Assembly: GCF_030272615.1 (NCBI RefSeq)
Contig: NC_081409.1
Location: 471,134,573 to 471,198,572 of the forward strand
Direction: 5' to 3'
Source: Cryptomeria japonica
Taxonomy: Eukaryota; Streptophyta; Pinopsida; Cupressales; Cupressaceae
DNA: 64,000 nucleotides
The notes below the pieces were generated by a model that saw only the letters and a program-made list of their open reading frames with translations, searched no databases and was not told where the DNA came from. Made by a program: the position numbers and the translations under genes. Position 1 is the first letter of the stretch, and each line of letters opens with the position of its first letter. Of the stretch, positions 36,329 to 49,049 are shown in pieces.

Positions 36329-39300
36329 TGTAATGCCCCGCCAGGAAACCCCGAAGGGATAAAGCTAAAACATACAAATGGAGTACAATAATTTTAAAAA
36401 AAAAAAAGTTAAACACAACATAAGATACAACAAGATATCAAAGTTCAGATTACACAGCAGAAGACATCAACTAACACCTAAAGAGTTTTCCAACGTGATT
36501 ACTTAAATTACACAATTCATATAACTCACACTAATAGATCCAATAAGTTGATAACCTTATAATGAGATAATTCATAAACAAGGATATTTCTTTCAAAAGA
36601 TGGAAATATAATTCACAAGATAAGGTTCATCCATTAAGATCCATTCATATCCTACTTTCAAGCTTTTTCATTAGAATTTAAGCCACGCATCTAATATTCT
36701 AACTCACAAGAATTTCATCATAAACATATGAGATATTTCCATACACACTTAATTTCCTTAACAATAACTGAATATAATCCAATATCCTAAGCTACATTCT
36801 TTCATGTTCCAATTTACTGCATTCAAGAGAGGACTGCATACATGCATTTAAAATCAATCTCATCTTATCCACTTATACATTCCAACATATGCCATTTATA
36901 CATGATAAAGTTGAATAAGGAAACATAAGAGAATATACATCACATAACACAAAGATGATCTCGGAGCTCACCCCTAAAGGGCTACATCTCCAGGTCTGCT
37001 CAACTGCAAGACCCCTCTGATAATTAATAAAGTTAAGAATACATGAGTTCTCATAATTTACAATCTTGCCATCAAGGTGAAACATAAACAATATACAAGC
37101 AACCGCATCGGTCAATAAATACATAAACGATCCTTGAAAAGGAAAGGATCTAGCTAGAAAACAATCGAAGCTAATACCAAGGTCCATTAGAGCATCCACA
37201 AAACTGAGTCATCACCACCCAAGGTCTAACATGCAACCAGGTACTCACAAGGGGATAAGCAACAGGATGACTCCACAAAAGTGCTCCTATCAAGACCATA
37301 CATCAACACACACTAGTGAACGTAGGGACAAGTGTCATCACACAACCTGGTATGGCTACCTTGGTAGGTCTTCATAGGTTCTGGCCCCATACACTGGGTT
37401 ACCCTAGCAACCTAATCCGAACCTCCGGCCCATCCAAGCCTCATGTGGACCCACACATCCTCTCGTGAAGACAAGGATGATGGTTTGCCATTTCAGGCCT
37501 TCTCACAACATGTTGAGTTTGTGTTAGCACTCGTCTCATGTGTGAGGCACAATTATCTTACTTAGAGATTAACATTCTAATCTACTATTAGGTTATCACT
37601 TATTAGACTTACTTTCGATGGGTTACCCAGCAGCCACTTTGGGCACGACCCCCAATCGAAAGCCACTTTCCCATATGACACTAGACTATACTCAAACGAA
37701 CTCAACAACCAAAGAAAACACATGGTCAAGCAAACAGAGTTCAAAATGGAGGGAACAAACTTTAGTCAAACACGACTCAAAAGAGGTACACTTACTGACG
37801 GTACTCTAACCAGAGACCTGACCAACTATGGTCAACCATGAATCATTATTCAACACCCACATAAAGGATATGACCAATACAACACTGTATAAAAATAATA
37901 GTCAACTTGAGACCGAGGACAGAAAAAGGTACCCAAATCAACCATACGACAGGGTCCGATCAAACAAGTCAAAGCTTGCCATTACATAAGCAAAAGCGAA
38001 TACAGAAATTAAACTCGCATAGGCAATAACCATAAAAGACAATCTTTTTCCATATTGATTTAAACATTAAAATCGATCCAATTTTCTAATTAATCTAAGT
38101 TTGATTGCAATTTGTCTACCTTGCCTAGGCACAGGTCATTTATGGTTTCTAACTCAGTAAAGTTCATTCGCATCATAAAACTACATAAATACGTCATCAT
38201 GAGTTTTCAAACCAAATTCACATGAATATAAATAAATAAACATAAATCAATTAAAATATGATATTTATTCATCAAAATAAAACATCATTCTCGCACTGGT
38301 TCGAAAACAATTTCTCAAAATTCATTTTTTTTCAGAACCAAGTTACTCTCTTCAGATTAAGGAAATATACATTTAAAGAAACCAAAAATAGATAAACATC
38401 TCCCAAATTACCCAAAATATTTCCTTGCGTATATTTAAACAAAATATACAAACCCAAAATAATAATTAGTATATATATCTCTAACTATATATACCTTAAT
38501 TTATAAATTCATAATTCAACTGCAATTAACATATATTTAAAAAAATATACATTAATTAATAAAAACAATTAATATATAATTAATAATACTCATTAATTAT
38601 AATTCACTACAATTAATATATATATATAATATACATTAATTAGTAATTAAAAATTAATATATTATTAATAATATACATTAATTTAAAAGTAATAATAATA
38701 AAAAGAAACTTAATTTAATTTTTTTTTGAAATAATAAAAATAAACTTTAATTAATAATAATAAAAAAAAAACTTTCTTTTCTTTTAAAAAGGGTAAGGGG
38801 AAACCCACGTGGTTCCCCTTTCCTTTGAAAAGGGAATGGTCCCCATAGCCATAACTCTTGGCAGCCCAAGCGTGAGGTTGGGGTTGAGCCTTGGCTCCCC
38901 CACCTCACGTAAAATAGTATATATATATATATATTTATAATTTAATTTAAAAAAATTGTGAAATAAAAATCTGCTGTTACAAAATTAACAGAACACTGTA
39001 ACAGAACATAGAAAAATATAGTCTCAGTAGAGACTTAAAAAAATAATTTATTGTTATTTTTTTTTATATTCATAAAACTATGAGTTTTTTTTTTCAATAT
39101 TGGCAATTTCAAATACCCAGATCTATAAATGGTAGGATTTCTCTAAAACCAAATCCATATTGACAAAATAAGATTGTTTAGCATCCATATATCCAAACAC
39201 ACGCGGATTTCTTTGATAAAAGCTTGAATTTGAAAGCATTTAATTGGAATTTTAACAAATTTCCATAGTAAACAACCAATCTCAAGTTTATTTTTTGATT

Positions 39301-40490
39301 TTAAAACAATCAGAGAAATCATAATCTAAACTTGGACTGGAAACAGAACAAGAGGGGATTGGATTGGAATTACAATCACAACTATTTCATTTTTCCCCAA
39401 TAGCTAAGATTTGTCAATCTTCACAAACAAATTTCTTCAAAATCCAAAACAATTTCTGATAAACAAGGAAACCAAAAATATAAACATGAATCTTACCTCA
39501 TATAGCAATCCTGCAAAAGATTTAGTGAGAAGCCCAACCTACAGGCTCAAGAAATTTCTCCTCCTCCAAAACCCTTAAATTTTCATTCAAAAATATTTTC
39601 CCAAAAATATTTTTCCAACAAAAATCAATCCCCATATTTTTCCAAAAGTCTAGGTTAAATGGGAAAAGTTTGACCAAAAATTTTATTTTTGGATTTAAAA
39701 TTTTTATTTAAAATAATTCACAAAAATCATTCTTTTCCAACTATATCAATAATTAAACTCGTCTTTCAATTTAAAATTGATTTTCTCCATTAACGGAAAT
39801 TAACCTTTCTAATTTGAAAAAAGCCAACAGAATACAATTAATTCTATTGCAATTAAATTCAAAACTTTCTTTTTCAACAGCATATACAAAATGCATTTAA
39901 TATTTAAAATCAGCCATGTAATTTAACTTGCTCCTAAACTAACTCGAGCAATTCAATATTAACGATAATCGCATAACGAAACCCTGTTTAATTTAGTCCA
40001 TTAATCTTTAATGCACGAACACATATTTAATCATATTAAATACTAAGGACCAATTACTCAATTTCACCATACACACCGAATACTCAACCCAAGAAGCCAA
40101 ACAGATAAATGACCCGCATACCCAACCAAAGGGAATACCGATGACGACTGACGAGGATAACATGACCACCTAATCCAACTCTAAGGATTAAAGAGGTACA
40201 CTCAAACCTGCAAATCCAGGTGGAGACGAACCTCGCACCAATGCGGTATTGTACTTGAAATCTCTTGCAACCAAGAGTCATACATGCATACATATATAAA
40301 CTTAATGAAAGCATTAGCCTGAGATAATAACACGAAAATAGGAGAATTAATTAACTTGCATACAAATTGGTGTAAAAACCACATTAACAGCTATGCACTA
40401 AATCAAAACATCTGATTATAATCATTATATTATGATAAACTAACCAAGGTCAAACCGAGATTAGAAATTGATTAGGGTAGGGGTACTACA
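36329..40490 (-). repeat. Family E gypsy LTR, minus-strand copy
   Basis: On the minus strand it starts TGTAGTACCCCTACCC at 40490, right after a purine tract, and ends GGCGGGGCATTACA at 36329. It is 4162 bp long. The ends form an extended inverted repeat (TGTARTRCCCC). The part 37611-40490 matches 47107-50050 in inverted orientation. No 5-bp TSD partner to GGGAG (36324-36328) is found. Stretches 38450-38960 are low-complexity AT. Confidence 0.85.
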
Positions 40491-40847
40491 TTCTTCCCCC
40501 CTAGGTTCCGACTTACTCCTGGAAGTCGTAAGGATAGATGGAGAACATGTCACACACATAAGCCCTGAAATTCATTCAACAAATATCAAATTGCACATAG
40601 GAATCTTTCCATAAATAAATGAAATATTATTGCTAAATCCTTTACGAATGCCATTACCCATTGGCAAGGTACATCTAAAAACCATACACTTCTTAAAATA
40701 TTCTAGGAATCATCAATAATCATAGTAGAGGAACAAGAATTTTTTCTCTTTCATTACACCAAATTAAAGCATTACAAAGAGGTAAACAACAATTACCATA
40801 ATCATCTACCAAAAATGACAAGAATACATGCCATCATGATCAATTTC
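40491..40847 (-). repeat. Family E internal 3' end, minus copy
   Basis: This matches 46750-47106 in inverted orientation. On minus it ends in the purine tract next to the LTR (40491-40503). It is non-coding. At 40847/40848 homology to the plus copy stops and element A sequence begins. Confidence 0.8.
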
Positions 40848-41270
40848 CTCTGACATGCAACACTGATGATAATATATATCCACATCAAATATTCTGATGA
40901 GTCGACTCAGCTGAAAAGGATGAGATCGGACTATCCACATGCTACATTAACCAAAATATCTCCATGCAGTGTCAGATTTGAATTTGAATCATAGAATACC
41001 TTATAGAACATGCTTCCAACACATCTAAATAGGACTGGACCAAAGGACACCATGAGTAATTTTCTCTCAATGCGTTTGAATGGGACCAAACCCAAAATAA
41101 ATTCTAGTAAGAGTGAATGTCAAACCCAAAACTACATGAAGTAAGTCCACACAAATATTGCTTGTTAAAGAAACATCATATAAAAAAGAAAACTTCCAAA
41201 TAGAATCACATACACACATGCTAGACCAAATATCCATGACATCAATGACAACAATGACAATAGGCCAACA
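40848..41270 (-). repeat. Start of element A 3' LTR (minus orientation)
   Basis: On minus it begins TGTTGGCCTATTGTC at 41270, straight after a polypurine tract. The segment 41090-41270 matches 2856-3039. Its continuation is cut by family E sequence. Confidence 0.8.
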
Positions 41271-41284
41271 AACTCCCCCTTTGT
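41271..41284 (-). promoter_or_regulatory. Polypurine tract, element A
   Basis: On minus this reads ACAAAGGGGGAGTT before TGTTGG. A second similar tract (TTGTCAAAGGGGGAGTAG) lies upstream near 41408-41426, as in C1 and B. Confidence 0.8.
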
Positions 41285-41535
41285 CATTGATGACAATATA
41301 AAGTTATACATTGGAAGTTTGTAGAAATAGTTGAAATACTAAATGAATTAACAACCATCTGAGAAATTATTATGAAATAAAAGAAACTACTAGCACTTAA
41401 CTCTACTCCCCCTTTGACAACAATGACAAAGGGTCAAAACAAGGTGAAAGTAGTGCATGAAAAAAGAAACAAAACTCCCCCTCAGGGAGACACCTATGGT
41501 CAATCAGAACACTATTTAAGATTCTAGATATGCAT
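41285..41535 (-). other. Element A 3' untranslated region
   Basis: Non-coding sequence between the second ORF and the 3' LTR. It includes the extra purine tract near 41408-41426. Confidence 0.6.
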
Positions 41536-44500
41536 GGTCTAGTCGCCCTTGTGTTTATCCCAATGAGAAATAGCTTCTAATAAAAACACAATGTGAACCT
41601 GCATGGTTGTGTGCAACTGCTTTGTCTTAGGAAAGGAGCTAGGTTCAACATATGTGAATTGAGTAGCTCGAGAGAGGGCTCTGTTCATGATGGAAATACT
41701 TTCATTTATCATATCTCTTAACTTGCCTAAGGGAAGAATAATTTTATCCCTTTTCTATTGTAATCCAAAGTATTTTTTGTGAAGCTCTTCAATTTTGGCT
41801 TTACGAAAACTAGATAGGTCTTTAGATAATTTGAAGTTGGCATGAGCTTGGCAGATCTTACCTTCAATAATATTCATTTCATCTTTGATTCTTTTTGTAG
41901 TATCTAGCCACTGAAGACTATAAGAAAAGAATATTTCACCATTTTCCAAATATGACAGACCTTAAGAAATAAGTTGAGAAAGATGATGAGAGTTGACTCA
42001 CATTTATCCTTAAGTTCTTGCAACAATTTTTCTCGGCCATATAATTTATCTTTTTCATATTTTTCCTTTAGCTTCTCGGTGCGATTTCTCAACGAAATGA
42101 TCAAAATTTTTCATTTTTCTGCATTGGGAGTGTCCATATCAAGCTAGCATTTTGGAACTGCAGCATGGAGTGCTTCCAACAGATATTCAACAATATATTT
42201 TTTTTTTAAGTCCTATTTTGCAGATGAGAGAAATACCTCTCTAATTTCAATCTTTTGATCCAGATCAACATTAGAAAAATTAATAGATTACACAGATGAA
42301 GTGAGAGGTTGAATAATTAGGGGTGCAGAAAATAATTTCTTCCAGGTAACCTTAGAAGAACTCATATCAACTACATTCACTGATCCAAGTACACATTCAC
42401 TAGACCCTTTAACTGGATTATCGGCCTTATAATCCAATGAAGCCTCAGATTTAGATTCATTCTTTTTGTACTCAACAAAAAATTTCTCATCTTGACCCTT
42501 ATCAACAGCCACTTCAATTTCCTTTCCCTTAATAGACTTTGCATTAACTAGAGGAACCTCAAAGGTTCCAGGAATATCCATAGCACTGTCCATAGTGGTA
42601 TCCATAGCAAAAGTATCATCAACTAGATTATCATTAGGATTATCAACAGTGGTAGCAACAAGATTAATTGACACATTTTCTGACATACCGATAGAAGTAC
42701 TAGAGTCAGGAAAGGGGAACAAGCCAAGGTTCTTAGCAATTGTCATTACAGCTCTGTGATTTCCTCTTTAATTTTTTCTTTGGCATTGGCCTCACCTAGC
42801 ATGAGACTACCTAGGCTTTTCTTGGTTCTTAATTGAATTTTGCATGCTTCAATAAGAGTGGCCTTGTTATCTTGGGATAGAGAAAAACCAACTAACTCAA
42901 AAATATTATATTTAATGGATTGTTCATCTTCCCTAGCAATTTGTCCAATTCTAATTAATTCATCATATAGTTCTTTTGGAATATCATTCCTGAACTGATT
43001 AGCTACTACTTCAAATATTACACAATATAATAGAAATGCTTTGATAATACTATTTTGATCATAAACATTTTCTTTAGAATAAAGATGATCTACCTCATTT
43101 GGACTTTTACCCTTAGCCATGGCTTCACACATGCTCTCTACATTGAGTGGTACCTTAACTTTCTTTCCTTTGGACTTCCAGACATGTATCTAGTATTTCT
43201 CAACATCATCCTCTTCTTCGGATTCAAGAACAATCATCTTTCTTTTGATTTCAGCTGGTTTCTGTGGGGAATTGGAAGAGGGGAACTCCTAAGCGACCTT
43301 AGTTTCTCCAGATGCACTAGCAAGCCTTCTAGAACTTCTAGTTTCAGTAATATTGTCTTCAGTTAATTTAGCCTTGTCCAGAGATTCCTGAATAACTTTC
43401 TTCACAACCTTTTCACAGTCCTTCTTGGTATGTTCCATGTGAACCTTCAAGGACTTTTCTTCTGCAGTCCCAAAGTATTCCTGGGACTCATCCACTAGAC
43501 TCTGCAATAGGACTTGTGTTGTTCCTTCAAGCATCTCCTCAATAACTTCGTATCTGAATGGAGAAATCCAAACTTTTCTTGGCACAACATCCTCCAAGAA
43601 GTATTTTTCAATTATAAGAACAAACATAATGTTGTTCTTGTATTTGGTAATTATCTCTTTTGGGATCATCTCCCTTCTTTGTATTTTCATCTAAAAAATG
43701 ATGAAGAAAGATGCAAACTTTTCCTCTCTTGCATAATCATTGATAAACCCTCTCAAATTAATTGCAATCAAATGAGCCACTTGGGTATCCAGAGACTAGA
43801 ATATCCTATCTCATCCAGGAAAGCTTGTAGAAAATAAAGAAGAATGCACAATGCTAGGGTTCCAAACTTAAAGGAATGCTTCTTCTAAATATGCATAATG
43901 CAAGGTTCTCAAGGAACTACTACCGCAAGATTTCACAGAGATTGAAATATTTGTTTTAACTATGCTATCTCATATGCCATATTAATGATCATGGCCAAAA
44001 TAGAATTTTCTATGTTAGTGAAGTAAAGCTTGTTTCTAATCATCATTGATAGATACTTGACTATCGGATTCTAGTTGGAATCAATTACTAGAGACCGTTT
44101 GTTAAATGTTGCATCAGTTAGCTCCATTACTTCTTTGTTCTTGATAGATTTTGAAGTAGGAATACTATCAAAATCACTCAGACCAGTAATAACTTTCATT
44201 CCATCTTTTGTAATGGGATGAGTTTTCTCTAATCAAAGGAATTCATCATGAAACTTTCTCATTGCTATCCTAATCCATTTTTCATCATAACAAAAATTTG
44301 GAAAGTTGTTCCACTTTTCAAGCTTCTTCTCAACTAAGTTAGCAAATTCTGGTCTTACCTGACCATTCTCATTGATCGTCTTCTTAGTCCATAATTCCAA
44401 CATTTTGTCATGATGACTAAATTCTTCTAGCTTCACATGGATGAAGGGCCGAATATCCTCAACCAAAACCACACCAATGGGTATATTTGAGAAAGCCCCA

Positions 44501-44604
44501 TCTGAGTCAGTTTCCATTTCCTTATAGGGATTTTTCACTAAAACTAGGTGAGGCTCAGATGAAACATCAACTACAGTTGGGGTATCCATGATCATTGATA
44601 CAAC
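41536..44604 (-). pseudogene. Unknown second ORF of element A (homologous to B ORF2)
   Basis: About 1000 codons on the minus strand, broken by stops and frameshifts. It starts near ATG 44595-44604 (MIMDTPTVVDVSS). Blocks shared with B: an N-terminal IPIGVVLVEDIRPFIHVKLE (B: IPKGVVYAEDPRIYIHYHIE); VMELTDATFNKRSL near 44095-44135 (B: VMDLIDATFDKRSL); KHSFKFGTLALCILLY (B: GTFRFGNSLVCLMLY); EDVVPRKVWISPFRYEV near 43550-43600 (B: EAVVPRTIWVTEMGYKI); and IPKELYDELIRIGQIA near 42950. The C-terminal part is acidic, then predicted coiled coil (about 41760-42100). I do not recognise the family. It is not a known polymerase, protease or integrase. Confidence 0.75.
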
Positions 44605-45050
44605 AAATTGATAACCCTAAATGAATTCGCCAAAGAAACCCTAGGAACTCTAATCACCTTCAATACACTTAATGCTTCTATAATTTGCGGTAAAATTAAT
44701 TTTATTGAGGAGTCATCCTTATACTCCTTCTTGTGTTGTTTCACATCAAATGCATGTGATTTTCTTCCACTTTCTCAAGTTTTGCAACATCATGTCAAAT
44801 CTTGTGATGAGTTATGACTATGACAACCAGACTTCTTTACATTCTACTCTTCCGGTAATGCAACCTCATACTCTTTGGCAGGGGATAAGGATAAGTCTTT
44901 CTGATCACTCCCCTTGGGCCAAAGACACAAATTCTTTAGTCTCCAAATGAGGTACTTGCAGTAGGGATAGGTGTTGATGTTTCTTGTTTATTTCTCTAGA
45001 TCTTCATCATTTTTACTTTCACATCCTCCACATTGATCTTGTTTGTCGAT
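44605..45050 (-). other. Spacer between the two ORFs of element A
   Basis: No coding match. The minus strand just before the second ORF (TTAGAGTTCCTAGGGTTTC, then TCATTTAGGGTTATC) resembles a plant mRNA 5' leader. Confidence 0.4.
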
Positions 45051-45059
45051 TTGATTGGA

Positions 45060-45978
45060 TTTTGAATCTTATTTATTCTACATTCTCTTGTCATGTGTCT
45101 AGATTTGTTGTAGTTGTAGCACCTTATGTTCACCAGATTTTGTCTTGACCTACACTAGTTAGCTTTGTGTCCAAAAACATTGCATGTATAACATCTACCT
45201 CTAAAATGATTACATATGCCTACTTTGATTTATAACTGGATTTCTACATTGACTAGCTTTTTGACCATATTTATTGCATGTATAACATCTACTAGAGAAA
45301 GGGTTAGAAGTTTGATTTATACTGCTTCTACATTCTACTACCCTATGTCCTACTCTATTGTATTTATAACAAGAACCATTAAACAAGATGTTTCTCTTAT
45401 TTACTAGTTGATCAACCAAAGACTTAACTTTTTCTTCCTTGGTAGCTAGTGCTTTTACCGAAGGTGAATCTTCTTTACAATTTTTTTGGGATTAAGAGCA
45501 TTCATCGGATTCATTATTTGCTTCCTTGTTAGTTTCTGAAACTTTCTTTGTATTCGTTACTTTGTTAGACTTACCTTGTTTAGTTTTACTCTCTTGTTTC
45601 ATTGCTTTCTCTAGATATACCTTTAGAGATGTTACTTCTTTCTTTACCTTCTCACATTCTTCTGATTTGTATTTCATCAATTTGTTCAAGTACTCTTTGC
45701 TTTTCTCATTATCTTCACTTTTGGCTTTCAGATCTGCAATAGTGTTGTTTGCTTGTTTGAGCTCCCCACTGACTTCCTTATGCTTTATTTTAAACTTCTA
45801 GATTTGATCTCTTAGCTTCTTAATGCACTCATTAGCTAGATGGAGATTTTCTTCTAGATCTTTGTTTTTAGTTTCTACTGCCTCACGATCCTCAAGAGCA
45901 TTTCTAAGATCTTCATTTAAATCCATAAGTTCACTTTTCTGAATCTCCTTTGAGTTGTTAAACTCTTCCAAAGGACTT
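45060..45978 (-). pseudogene. Coiled-coil / zinc-knuckle protein of element A
   Basis: It starts directly after the primer site and reads a charged heptad-rich segment (45492-45978, for example LNEDLRNALEDREAVETKNK). A Lys-rich linker follows, then four CX2CX4HX4C-type knuckles between about 45075 and 45371. The first is CYKYNRVGHRVVEC (second Cys is Tyr). The second is CYTCNKYGQKASQC (His is Gln). The third has a stop before its last Cys and the fourth is CYNYNKSRHMTREC. The usual copia gag (UBN2-like) region is absent. Zinc knuckles suggest RNA binding as in a nucleocapsid. It is a pseudogene. Confidence 0.75.
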
Positions 45979-45991
45979 GGCTCTAATACCA
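45979..45991 (-). promoter_or_regulatory. Primer-binding site, element A (minus)
   Basis: On minus, TGGTATTAGAGCC follows the LTR end CAACA by two bases. It is the tRNA-Met site with one C-to-T change. Confidence 0.8.
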
Positions 45992-45993
45992 AT

Positions 45994-46047
45994 TGTTGAA
46001 TACCCATAATACTAAGAGGAGAGAGGTGAATTAATATTCCCTTGAAC
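45994..46047 (-). repeat. 3' tip of element A 5' LTR (minus)
   Basis: On minus this reads AATTCACCTCTCTCCTCTTA through GGGTATTCAACA. It matches the plus-strand LTR end at about 53450-53513. The rest of the LTR is replaced by the 703-bp repeat at 46048. Confidence 0.8.
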
Positions 46048-46750
46048 TTATTTTCTTGCCTTACTGTTGGAATTGATGATTTATTACCTTTATTCATCTG
46101 TACTTTGGTGGTTAAACTGGTTTATCCTTATTGTTTTCGTATGTTGGTCTTGTGTTGAAATGTGAAATTCCTCTCCAAGGATGTATGATATGAACTTGGT
46201 AGAGTGTGTATGAGGAAGTGGAAATAAGGAACCTTGAGGATGGGGGTATGTGAGGCTGTGATGCAGCTAGGATCCACTACCTACCTATGTGTGGTGACTA
46301 TCTCTTGGAGGCTAACCACCTTGCTCAACAAGGGATATTCACAAAGGTCTTGTATGGAAGGTAACACCGCTATGGTGTTCCTAGCACCATCGAGCCTTGA
46401 GTGAGATATTGGATATTTATGATCATATTGTTGTTCTGAGATCAGGCATAGAGATGTTGATCGTGCATGTTATCTTTGATCGAGCATTAGACATGCTCAC
46501 ATGTGGCCTTTTGAGTTATGCATTCCAGTTATGTAGATGGTTATTATTTGTATCATGGAGTAAATTGTGTTAACTTGTCACTATGTTATGGGACATAGTC
46601 TTTGGAAAGGTTTTCTTATGCCTGGCAAGTGTAAACAATTGAGTTATTTACATTGCTCTTATTTCATGAAAGTTAATTTGGTTGTAGAAATTGATATTTG
46701 AAGCTAGTTCTATGTGATAAAGTTTTATGAAAAATATGGATTGGTAAAAG
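46048..46750 (+). repeat. 703-bp direct repeat, copy 1
   Basis: Nearly identical to 52349-53051, in the same orientation and of equal length. It begins TTATTTTCTTGCC and ends GGTAAAAG, so it lacks the TG...CA ends of an LTR. I see no coding capacity. It lies upstream of the family E 3' end. Confidence 0.85.
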
Positions 46751-47106
46751 AAATTGATCATGATTGCATGTTTTCTTGTCATTTTTGGTAGATGATTATG
46801 GTAATTGTTGTTTACCTCTTTGTAATGCTTTAATTTGGTGTAGTGAAAGAGAGAAAATTCTTGTTCCTCTACTATGATTATTGATGATTCCTAGAATATT
46901 TTAAGAAGTGTATGGTTTTTAGATGTACCTTGCCAATGGGTAATGGCATTCGTAAAGGATTTAGCAATAATATTTCATTTATTTATGGAAAGATTCCTAT
47001 GTGCAATTTGATATTTGTTGAATGAATTTCAGGGCTTATGCGTGCGACATGTTCTCCATCTATCCTTACGACTTCCAGGAGTAAGTTGGAACCTAGAGGG
47101 GAAGAA
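46751..47106 (+). repeat. Family E internal 3' end, plus copy
   Basis: The inverted match of 40491-40847. It ends in the polypurine tract AGAGGGGAAGAA (47095-47106) before the LTR. Non-coding. Confidence 0.8.
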
Positions 47107-49005
47107 TGTAGTACCCCTACCCTAATCAATTTCTAATCTCAGTTTGACCTTGGTTAGTTTATCATAATATAATGATTATAGTCAGATGTTTTGATTTAGT
47201 GCATAGCTGTTAATGTGGTTTTTGTACCAATTTGTATGCAAGTTAATTAATTCTCCTATTTTTGTCTTATTATCTCAGGCTAACGCTTTCATTAAGTTTA
47301 TATATATGTATGCATGTATGACTCTTGGTTGAAGGAGATTTCAGGTACAATACTGCATGGGTGCGAGGTTCATCTCCACCTGGATTTGCAAGTTTGAGTG
47401 TACCTCTTTAATCCTTAGAGTTGGATTAGGTGGTCATGTTATCCTCGTTTGACCATAGTCATGCTCAAGTGAGCATCGTCAATCGTCGTCGGTATTCCCT
47501 TTGGTTGGGTATGCGGGTCGTCTGTCTGTTTGGCTTCTTGGGTTGCGTGTTTGGTGTGTATGGTGAAATTGAGTAATTGGTCCTTAGTATTTAATATGAC
47601 TAAATATGTATTCATGCATTAAAGACTAATGGACTAAATTAAACAAGGTTTCGTTATGCGATTATAGTTAATATTGAATTGCTCGAGTCAGTTTAGGAGC
47701 AAGTTAAATTACATGGCTGATTTTAAATATTAAATGTATTTTGTATATGGTGTTGAAAAAGAAAGTTTTGAATTTAATTGCAATAGAATTAATTGTATTC
47801 TATTGGCTTTTTTTAAATTAGAAAGGTTAATTTCTGTTAATGGAGAAAATCAATTTTAAATTGAAAAACAAGTTTAATTATTGATATAGTTGGAAAAGAA
47901 TGATTTTTGTGAATTATTTTAAATTAAAATTTTAAATCCAAAAATAAAATTTTTGGTCAAACTTTTCCCATTTAATCTAGACTTTTGGAAAAATATGGGG
48001 ATTGATTTTTGTTGGAAAAATATTTTTGGGAAAATATTTTTGAATGAAAATTTAAGGGTTTTGGAGGAGGAGAAATTTCTTGAGCCTACAGGTTGGGCTT
48101 CTCACTAAATTTTTTCTAGGATTGCTATATGAGGTAAGATTTTGGTTTATATTTTTAGTTTCCTTGTTTATCAGAAATTGTTTTGGATTTTGAAGAAATC
48201 TGTTTGTGAAGATTGAAAAATCTCAGCTATTGGGGAAAAATGAAACAGTTGTGATTGTAATTCCAATCCAATCCCCTCTTGTTATGTTTCCAATTCAAGT
48301 TTAGATTATGGTTTCTCTGATTGTTTTAAAATCAAAAAATAAACTTGAGATTGGCTGTTTACCATGGAAATTTGTTAAAATTTCAATTAAATGCTTTCAA
48401 ATTCAAGCTTTTATCAAAGAAATTCGCGTGTGTTTGGATATATGGATGCTAAACAATCTTATTTTGTCAATATGGATTTGGTTTTAGAGAAATCCTACCA
48501 TTTCTAGATCTGGGTATTTGAAATTGCCAATATTGAAAAAAAAAACTCATAGTTTTCTGAGTATAAAAAAAAATAACAATAAATTATTTTTTTAAGTCTC
48601 TACTGAGACTGTATTTTTCTATGTTCTATTACAGTGTTCTGTTAATTTTGTAACAGCAGATTTTCATTTCAATTTTTTTAAAAATTAAATTATAAAAAAA
48701 TATATATATATACTGTTTTACGTGAGGTGGGGGAGCCAAGGCTCAACCCCAACCTCACGCTTGGGCTGCCAAGAGTTATGGTTGTGGGGACCATTCCCTT
48801 TTCAAAGGAAAGGGGAACCACGTGGGTTTCCCCTTACCCTTTTTAAAAGAAAAGAAAGTTTCTTTTTTTATTATTATTAATTAAAGTTTATTTTTATTAT
48901 TTCAAAAAAAAAATTAAATTAAGTTTCTTTTTATTATTTTTACTTTTAAATTAATGTATATTATTAATAATATATTAATTTTTAATTACTAATTAATGTA
49001 TATTA

Positions 49006-49049
<44 letters not shown>

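Larger units (their letters stand above)
40848..46047 (-). mobile_element. Element A body: polymerase-less LTR retrotransposon
   Basis: On the minus strand, from right to left, it has the end of a 5' LTR (45994-46047), a primer site, a coiled-coil and zinc-knuckle ORF, a spacer, a large unknown ORF, a polypurine tract and the start of a 3' LTR. No protease, integrase, RT or RNase H motif is seen. The layout matches element B. Its outer LTR ends (2856-3039 and 53052-53513) are in plus orientation, so the body has been inverted. Confidence 0.8.

Noticed and set aside
37618-37809. 63-codon frame mirrored at 49852-50043
   Set aside because: Both copies are in the inverted family E LTRs; the mirroring is due to the repeat and there is no wider coding evidence.
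42288-43132. Possible independent host genes in the 41.5-46 kb interval
   Set aside because: The frames are collinear with B ORF2 and are bounded by a primer site and polypurine tract of the same element.
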